NCBI GenBank assembly: GCA_031772625.1
Contig: CM062820.1
Span: forward strand, 312,779,840-312,843,839
Direction of reading: 5' to 3'
Source of the DNA: Pinus tabuliformis
Lineage: Eukaryota > Streptophyta > Pinopsida > Pinales > Pinaceae
DNA: 64,000 bases
Shown here: positions 57,189-64,000 of the stretch, piece after piece
Numbering within the stretch: the first letter of the stretch is position 1
How the letters are laid out: every line of letters starts with the position of its first letter
Program-made: the position numbers and the translations under genes
The notes under the pieces: generated by a model
What the model was told of the DNA's origin: nothing
Databases searched by the model: none
Seen by the model: the letters and a program-made list of their open reading frames with translations, nothing else

Positions 57189-59321
57189 TGGTGAGCTCCA
57201 GTATTGTAGCAATAATGCTACAACTCCTGGGGCTTCCTGTCTCTTAATTTTATCAACCCGGTAGTTCGTACAAACTTGGAAGCGACGGTGCTGTATGCAC
57301 AAGTACTAGCTCTTGTCGCAGCTGTCACTTGGTCAGCTGGCACAAGTCCGCTAGGGCTCAAGCCAACTTCTATAGGCTCTCAGAAGAAGCTTGCTAATTG
57401 ATGGACGAAAGCTATTCTCAAAGGAAAGCTACTTTACTTGACAAAAATGGACTGAAAGCAAATCAAAGCATGTAAACCTAGGAAACCCTAATTTGACTAG
57501 TCTAACCTCTATAATGCAAAGAATGTGAATGAAACTTCTACCAATGCTGTCATTACCTCTAATAAGTGAAAATGCATGAATCTAAGCTGCTTGCATCTTA
57601 AAAGACATGTTTTTGTATTTTTTCTTTAAGTGGATGGAATGATTGTGATTTTGTGCTTATTAGGGTTTGGTTGTGCAGATGGGATGGAGAAGGAAGGAAA
57701 GCGTGGGAAAGGTTGGGGAGGCTAGGAGAGGTCCCCAGGGATCCTTAGCATCCGTCCACAGAGGTTCCTCACGTTCAGAAGCTCAGCAACCGAGTGAGTG
57801 GCCTCCTACAGGATGTCTGCAGGGGATCCTACAGGAAACTCAGAGGTTTCTACAGGAAGTCTACAAATTGCTACAGGATGACCTACCGTGGGTGTTTGAA
57901 GTGATGGAGGAGTGATGGAATGGTAGGGGGAGATATGTAAGGTAGGAATAAGGCTGGTGATGGCTCAGAAGTGGAGGGATAGGATGGGGAATGAGTGTAG
58001 GGAGTAGGTTGGAAGATAGAGGGCTATGTCAATGAAAGGGCTAAAGAATGAAGTTACGTGAGGAGTGGAGGAATTTGGAAGATAACAGAGCGGAGCAGTG
58101 GTCAAGGATGTGGTTGCATGCGTGATCAAGACAAAGGAGGAGGTAATGGAGCGAGGGAGAGCAGTGTAAATGAAACAAATGCTTATGACTGTCACCAAGA
58201 CGAAAATGCATTCACCTAGACTACCTGTGCTATGAATTCAATGAACAGCAATCCAAAACGCGAAGAGGAATGTGCATGAAGCTGTGATGAAGGTGTGTGG
58301 TGCAGGTGTGAATTACATGGAAGCATCTAACATAACCGTGACTGTGTTGCAGCAATCATGAAGTAAAGAAATGCGTATTTTTGGTGGTTGGTTATGGACT
58401 GCACCCCAATCCCTAACAGAGATGGCAGTGGGCCTTTACAACCTTTTTGTTGGAGCTCCAATGATGTATAACTATCCTCCTATTGTTCTTAAGCAACTGA
58501 AACAAATGCACCATAAACTAATCCTATCTAAGCTCATGAAAAAGACTAAGTTAACAAACTGTAAATTCGAATTGCATGTGAAAGTAAACAAACTCAAAGT
58601 GCTGGAACTAAATGCAAACACATTACAACACCGAGGAGATCTATTGCTCTCAGGTTGGGCCCTAACCTGAGAGCTATAGCTCCTTGAGAAAACTCAGAAC
58701 TATATCAAAATCTACCTTCTTTATTCATAATTTGATGTCATGCCAAACTGGCTTACAAAAGGAACAAAAACACAGAGCTGTGCTCAAGAATTACAATAGT
58801 AATGCGAAAGTTTCAACAACCTATCAAAGGCTACGGCCTCTATACTTATGCAAAAACGATCATCCAACAGGTGTCCTTGATTTTAGGAGCTCGGCTGTCC
58901 AACTGAAGTTTAAACTGCTGATCCTGTAGGACAGTCATAATTGCTGTTCCTGTAGAATAGTTATAACTGTTGTTCCTGTAGAACAGCTGGCTGCTTCTAA
59001 GCTCGGTGGGGAGATGGATTGGAGCTCGGAGCTATGGTGGGAATCACGAGGAGGGTCCCAAGACTGTGGACATCCTCTCCTAAAAACCAGCAGTGCCACC
59101 TCATTGTCTCCTTGTCTCCTTTTCACGTGGTCTTTTCTCCCTTTTAATGCAAAAACCTGAAATCATAATGCATTAGTCACGTGGATAGAGTGCCTACCCT
59201 TCTTCCTACAAACAACATGAATAAACTAAGAAATGCATGCATAAGCAATAAAAGATGAATGGTTTGAGCAAGTAGAATAGGCCAAAATGAGCCCGAATTG
59301 TACCAAAATTGGGGCTCATCA
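57189..59321 (-). repeat. 5' LTR of the 14-kb element
   Basis: 2133 bp, nearly identical to the left LTR apart from an 11-bp insertion near 57905 (a duplicated GATGGAGGAGT) and about 19 substitutions. TTCCTGTAGAA occurs at 58947 and 58973 and the opposite orientation near 57845. It should hold the element's promoter on the minus strand; no TATA box is assigned. Confidence 0.95.
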
Positions 59322-59326
59322 CCATG
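59322..59326. other. Target site duplication, right copy (ccatg)
   Basis: CCATG follows the CA end of the right LTR and matches 45288-45292 exactly. Confidence 0.95.
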
Positions 59327-59823
59327 TCCTAATTGGCCATCTCTTTACACCACTCAACCAACTTGGCCTCCTCCTCCACAGTCATAAATGTAAGAGGCCC
59401 TCTATGTTTTGTATGAGTCAGTCCATTTATCCAATAATGTATTGATGAGGGAGGAATACCATGTTTTTTTGTAGATACCCGAACTAAGTATCCATTAAAC
59501 TCTATGTCGTCAATTGCAATTAACATTTCTTCTTTTTTCCATCCTCTTATAGCACTAATCTTTTTAGTTGAACTTGCCCCTTGGACTGTTTTTGATGGTG
59601 GTTCTGTGGCTGATGCTGTGATAACATTAGCTTCAATCGCATGGTGATCCTCAACAACATTCCTTCGGGCATTGTTGACATTAACATCACCTGTCCTGTC
59701 ATCATCAGACGATGTGCATCGCAGCTGGGCATCCATTGTCACTCTCCTACCACTTCTCCTTGTACGAGCAACATAACTAGTTTTTGCCATAGATGCAACA
59801 ACCTGTAAAATTATTGCATGCAT
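59327..59823 (-). pseudogene. Pogo-like transposase, N-terminal DNA-binding part
   Basis: Minus-strand frame with a likely start at 59790 (MAKTSYVARTRRSGRRV). A TTTTACAG acceptor-like site lies about 20 bp upstream, suggesting a 5' intron. After a low-complexity linker comes a helix-turn-helix of the Psq/CENP-B type (KKHGIPPSSIHYWINGL) and the start of a second one (LTFMTVEEEAKLVEWCKEMA). The frame ends at a TAG next to the insertion. One missing base just before it would restore phase (QLGHG) into HGLELIQLKS at 45292, so a frameshift adds to the split. This is the other half of the transposase at 42919-45292. Confidence 0.8.
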
Positions 59824-59829
59824 TTAGAT

Positions 59830-60270
59830 AAGAATATTTGTAAATTATGCTTTCATACAAGGCAAAAATACTTATGCTTTATTACAGGAAATTATCAACA
59901 TGTATGTTAGTATCCTTGAAAAATCAAATATACATAATCATTTTGTTGTATGTCTTCAAAATTATCAGTGATTGTTGTTTTGATAACTTGTCTTTACACT
60001 AAAAATACCATGACTGTATTGATTGGTTTTGTTATGCATTTCCCAACAGTGCCTCTTGTTCGGTTTGACTACTTAAAATATTGTTTTGTTGTTTTGATAA
60101 CTTGTCTTTACAATTAAGATACCATGTAAGATCTGGTAGTTATTGTTGTTTGAATTAATTTGCATAGACTCATGTTTGTTATTGCAATTGAATTCATTCA
60201 TGGCCCCCACTGTCTTACCAAGTAGACTTGCATAATGCCTTCTAAGTCTGTTCTAGGTCTATTCTTTGGT
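59830..60270. other. 5' flank of the pogo-like transposase
   Basis: AT-rich, no frame. GTTTTGATAACTTGTCTTTACA is partly duplicated (about 59970 and 60093). It probably holds the transposon's first intron or 5' region. Confidence 0.35.
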
Positions 60271-61221
60271 AATGAGGGTGAAGTTGGATAGAAATACAAG
60301 CTGTTGTTTGGTAGAGGGTGCATGCATGTGTCACCTTCAGTGAACTAGAGTGTTGCTTTTGTAGGTCTTCAGATCAGCCTCCCATTAAGTTAAACGTCTA
60401 GTTAAGTTCTAATTTCAATTCAGTTCTAGTTCCTCCCACTACAACCTATCCCTTTTAACATTCATTATCTAATTTCTTTTCTGTAAGGATGCACTTCTCA
60501 AGAAATGGATCTCTGGCAATCAAGGAGTTATCATTGACCAAACCAAGCATGGTATTTAATTTGACCAAGGCTCCAACTTGAGACCCCCTGAAGCACTCTT
60601 GATCACAACTTGGCACCATAACAAATTTTTTCCTCATGTCACTTACAGTTGAAGTTTCTAGTCATGTAAACATTCATTTCAACTATAACTCTTATTTGTA
60701 TCTTGTCTAAATATATAAGAGAGGCCATGCCCTTTTATTAAATCAGGAAAGCATATTATCAATTCCTAAAGTTTTGAGTAATTATTGACCTCATATATCA
60801 AATTAGATAAAGTGAATAGGAGTAATGAGGGTGCAGTTTGATAGAAATATAGGCTGCTCTTTAGTAGAGGGCATGCATGTGTCACCTTCAGTGAACTAGA
60901 GGTGTTTCTTTTGTAGGTCTTCAGATCAGCCTTCGATTCAATTAAACATTTAGTTAAGTTCTAAGTTCAATTTAGTTCTAGTTGCTCCCACTACAACCTA
61001 TCCCTCTTAACATTCATTATCTAATTTTTTTTTTCTGTAAGGATGCACTTCTCTAGAAATGGATCTCTGGCTATCAAGGAGTTATCATTGGCCAAACCAA
61101 GCATGGTATTTAATTTGACCAAGGCTCCAACTTGAGACCCCCTAAAACACTCTTGATCACAACTTGGCACCATAAAAAAAATTTTCCTCATGTCACTTAC
61201 ACTTGAAATTTCTAGTCATGT
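60271..61221. repeat. 397-bp direct duplication (60271-60667 and 60824-61221)
   Basis: Two copies about 90% alike, separated by about 155 bp. Both keep a minus-strand frame around MVPSCDQECFRGSQVGALVK and NTMLGL-NDNSLIARDPFLEK, with a few substitutions. I do not recognise the peptide. The right copy is cut at its end by the next retrotransposon. Confidence 0.8.
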
Positions 61222-63317
61222 GGTGGGCTTCAGTATTGCAACAATAATGCTGCAACTCCTGGAACTCCCTTCTTTAATTTTATCAACCCGGTAATTCGTA
61301 CAAACTTGGAAGCGACGGTGTTATATGCACAAGTACTAGCTCTTGCCGCAGCTGTCACTTGATCAGCTGGCACAAGTTCGCTAGGAGCTTAAGCTAGCTT
61401 CTATGAGTTCTCAGAAGAAGCTTTTAATCATGATCGAAGAAAGCTAATCTCAAAAGGGCTATTCTACTTGCACAAAGAAGATGAAAGCTGGAAGGAAATG
61501 CAAACCCTAACAAACCCTAGTTTTACCGACTAACCCTACTGGTGCGAGAAAAGAGAAGAAAGCAGTGGAAATGGATGCCATTGACTTTTAGAAAGCTAAA
61601 ATTCATGTGACTAAGCTACTTCTGAAGTGAAATCTGAAAAGAAACATCTTTTTGTATTTTTGATAAGTTGGCAGAATTATTATGCATGTGCTTTAACTGT
61701 TTTTAACTGTGCAGAGGTGGATTGGCGAGAGGAAATGCTTGCAGGAGGTTGGGAAGGTTAGAAGAGGGCCTAAGGGGCCCCTAGCACCCTTCCAAAGAGT
61801 TTCACAAATTTTGGCTATCAAGAAACCGCTTTCGTGTGCTTCTACAGGAAGTCTGCAGGGGTTCTACAAAATGATCTGTAATTTCTACAGGATGTTCCGA
61901 AAAGAGGATTTTGGAGGGTTGATGGAGGAAAAATGGTGGGGAAGTGGAAATGGAGGTTGGACAAGGATGTTAAGGGGTATAGGACCTGGTGAATGAGGCT
62001 AAGGAGTGATTGGATTTGTTCAAGGATGGAGGGAGAAATGATGCACAAGAATGTAGAAACTAGGGAAACGTGAGAAAACGTGGCAAATGTAAGGCAAGAA
62101 TCCGAGTTAGAGGACGAAGCAGGTTGCATGGATGGGGTAAGGATAGATGAGGAGATATCACAGGTACTCTGCAAGTTATTTCTCAAACTGAACAAACAAA
62201 GACTCGGAAAATCAAGGACCTAGCTACTTTAACCTAATCTCTCCTAAATAACAGCAAAGAAAATGAACAGTAGTTTATTTGCAACGAAATCATGTGAAGT
62301 ATCTATGCAAACTAAGAAATCATGAACCTGAGCATGTAACCATAACTGGTATCAACTTCTGCAAATGAGAATCTAACACTAATAATTGCATGATGAAGCA
62401 AAAACAGTGTTTTTGGTGGCAGCAAGGACACCTTGGTCCTAGCTCATAGTCCCACTGAGGGAGAGGTGAGATCAGAGGTGCTTGATAGCCTTTTTCTGAA
62501 GATCTTCTCTGTTATTAACCTATCAAATCAATCTGAACATGAAAAGCCTTTTTAATCATCAAAAGCAATCTAAATAACAAAACAAGATTTAAATCTAAAT
62601 AGCAGATTTTATTCTAAGAATGTAGCAAAAACACATAAAGGTAAACAAAGGAAGTACTAGGCACTTGGGTTGCGCCCAACCCCAAGAGCTACAGCCTCCT
62701 GAGAAAGATTAGAGTTGGTGCAAAGCTGGATTCATCTTTATTGCTCAATAAATAATAGTTACATCAAAACTGTCTACAAGGAAAAGCTCGAAAATGTGCT
62801 GAAATGCAGAGCTAACCTATTGCCTAAAAAATGACTAAAATTGAACTGCCAACTAGCTAACTTCTGCCAACAATGTGACTAATTGAAATGAGGCCCTAAG
62901 CCTTCTTATTTATACAAATTGAAGACCCCAACATCCCTCCTAAACTTTAGGAACTCGACTGCCAAAACGTGTAGTTTACAACACCTTTACTAGCCCTTGC
63001 TCAGCTGCCCTTGTGATAATTGATGTGGTGGCCCTTGAACTCTGAGCTGATGGTGGAGAATTCGAGGTAAGGGCCCATAAATGAAGGGGACACCTTCCTA
63101 AAAATCGTCTCCACGAATTTGGCTGCCAAGTGCTCATTTAAACCTTTGATTTTGTCTCAAAATTGACTAAAAATCTGCACAAGGCACCCATTAGACTTGT
63201 TGGTATAATTAGCATAAATATAATAAAAAGCATGCAATAAACTAATGAGAATGGTGGATTAAGTCGAATTAGGAGGCTAAATGAGCCCATATAATTATCC
63301 ATTTTTGGGGCTCATCA
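61221..63317 (-). repeat. 3' LTR of a second, diverged Athila/Tat-type element
   Basis: It starts TGGTGGGCTTCAGTATTG and ends GGGGCTCATCA, with long stretches alike to the 2.1-kb LTRs (for example CAAACTTGGAAGCGACGGTG). It is clearly older or from another subfamily. About 2097 bp. TTCTACAGGAA variants occur at about 61840-61900. The base run before it, TCATG (61216-61220), is the predicted target duplication. The other LTR is right of the window. Confidence 0.85.
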
Positions 63318-64000
63318 TCACCCCCTACTGAAAGTGTTGCTCATCCTCTGAGCAACTAATCTATCTACTCATCTTTGATGGCCCTAGTGGCCTCCCTGTC
63401 ATGCCAAGCTTCTGAAGTGATGTCCAACTCTTCTTGGTCATGAAACCATGTTTTTCTCTCTGCTTCTTCCCACTGCCTCTGCTCCTTTTCTTGTAGCAGT
63501 TTTGTTAGTGCCTCAACCTCAGCCTGCAGCGTGTCCTCTCTTTGATGTTCATTAGATGTTTCCTTGTCTTTCCTTCTTCCTGTGATTGTTTGGCTGCCTA
63601 TTCCCCCAATTTCTCGGTCTCTCTTAACTTAGCCTGAGTTTCCTGTAGAGAATTCTCAGCTTCCTGTAGAACTATCTCAGCTTCCTGTGGAGCTATCTTT
63701 GAGTCCATCATCTAAATTCTCTCTCTCAAAGTGAAGGTTTTCGACTTCCTCATTCATAGGTGATGGATATCTTTGAAGGAGACTCCTCCTTTTGTTTATC
63801 TGTTGTGTCCCTAATGACAATTTGCTCCTTCGACTGTGGCTGGGGTCTGCCTACTTTGATCTGTGTGCTCCTCCTCGCTTTAAAGTACATGGAGGTCTCC
63901 CTTTTTTCACTTCCCTTTTTCACCTCCCTAGCCAATATCTCGGGTGATTTCTCCTCTTGCTGCTCTTTTTCCATGCTTCATGTAGAAAGTCCTATGTCGA
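63318..64000 (-). pseudogene. Polypurine tract and aORF 3' part of the second element
   Basis: The minus strand reads AGGGGGTGA before the LTR, the polypurine tract. Further in, a minus-strand frame around 63690-63640 encodes heptads QEAEIVL-QEAENSL-QETQAKL, a textbook coiled-coil pattern. Another frame (63974-63750) gives a Lys/Glu-rich peptide (KSPEILAREVKKGSEKRE). The two frames differ, so the aORF is shifted or decayed. The position equals the aORF of the 14-kb element. The coiled-coil repeats are built on the TTCTACAGGAA word. Confidence 0.6.

Larger units (their letters stand above)
45293..59321 (-). mobile_element. Complete 14.0-kb Athila/Tat-type Ty3/gypsy retrotransposon
   Basis: All structural parts are present on the minus strand: 5' LTR (59321-57189), 6-bp spacer, tRNA-Asp type primer site, leader with a 23-bp minisatellite, gag, pol (protease-RT-RNase H-integrase), a long noncoding spacer, an extra ORF, polypurine tract and 3' LTR (47414-45293). 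LTR lengths are 2133 and 2122 bp. The difference is one 11-bp indel, and I count about 19 substitutions by eye (about 0.9%), so insertion is recent relative to the other elements here. Pol is intact, while gag has a frameshift and a stop and the extra ORF has one stop. Long LTRs, the Asp primer, the DLGA protease motif and an ORF after pol suit the Athila/Tat clade. Confidence 0.95.

Overview
The window looks like nuclear DNA of a seed plant with a large, gene-poor genome. Reasons: one intron-containing plant-type dehydrogenase gene in 64 kb, several nested LTR retrotransposons, tRNA-derived SINEs, a plant pogo-like transposase, LINE remnants, and many long (AT)n tracts. I see no bacterial operon, rRNA gene, tRNA gene or CRISPR array. 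A gymnosperm is plausible from the style of the sequence, but that is inference.

Layout. 1-2.3 kb: 5' part of a minus-strand Ty3/gypsy element (CpG-rich LTR, primer binding site, gag-protease frame with one stop). 2.65-4.34 kb: the only recognisable host gene, a two-exon short-chain dehydrogenase/reductase of the plant secoisolariciresinol dehydrogenase/ABA2 type, with an apparent one-base deletion near its 3' end. 4.4-15.6 kb: AT-rich sequence without genes, holding dispersed repeats, microsatellites, a SINE candidate and possible traces of a decayed retroelement. 15.6-21.3 kb: a small copia-type LTR followed by a heavily decayed minus-strand gypsy element whose gag is split by another LTR-like insertion. 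23-29 kb: tandem minisatellites (periods 173, about 131, 119, 74 and 69 bp), a second copy of the AT-rich repeat, (AT)n blocks, a foldback element and SINEs. 29-42 kb: mostly unassigned sequence with local duplications, an ACGT-rich block, a LINE ORF1 remnant, a SINE, a promoter-like GC-rich patch and a 210-bp repeat family.

42.9-59.8 kb holds the clearest structure. A pogo-like (CENP-B/DDE_1) transposase gene on the minus strand has been split by a 14.0-kb Athila/Tat-type gypsy retrotransposon (45293-59321). The split is proved by a perfect 5-bp target duplication (ccatg), 2.1-kb LTRs that differ at only about 19 sites plus one 11-bp indel, a tRNA-Asp type primer site, a polypurine tract, gag, an intact 1500-codon pol and an extra ORF after pol. 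A diverged relative of this element begins at 61221 and runs off the right edge.

Most unusual observation: the short word TTCCTGTAGAA (reverse complement TTCTACAGGAA) recurs many times in this element and its relative. It lies in the LTRs, in two noncoding arrays (periods about 16 and exactly 20 bp), and inside coding repeats. In one element it encodes STGSP repeats (33-36 bp period). In the relative it encodes LQEAE heptads (21 bp period) in another reading frame. The DNA word therefore appears to be conserved apart from the protein it encodes, which suggests a nucleic-acid-level role or a self-spreading repeat.
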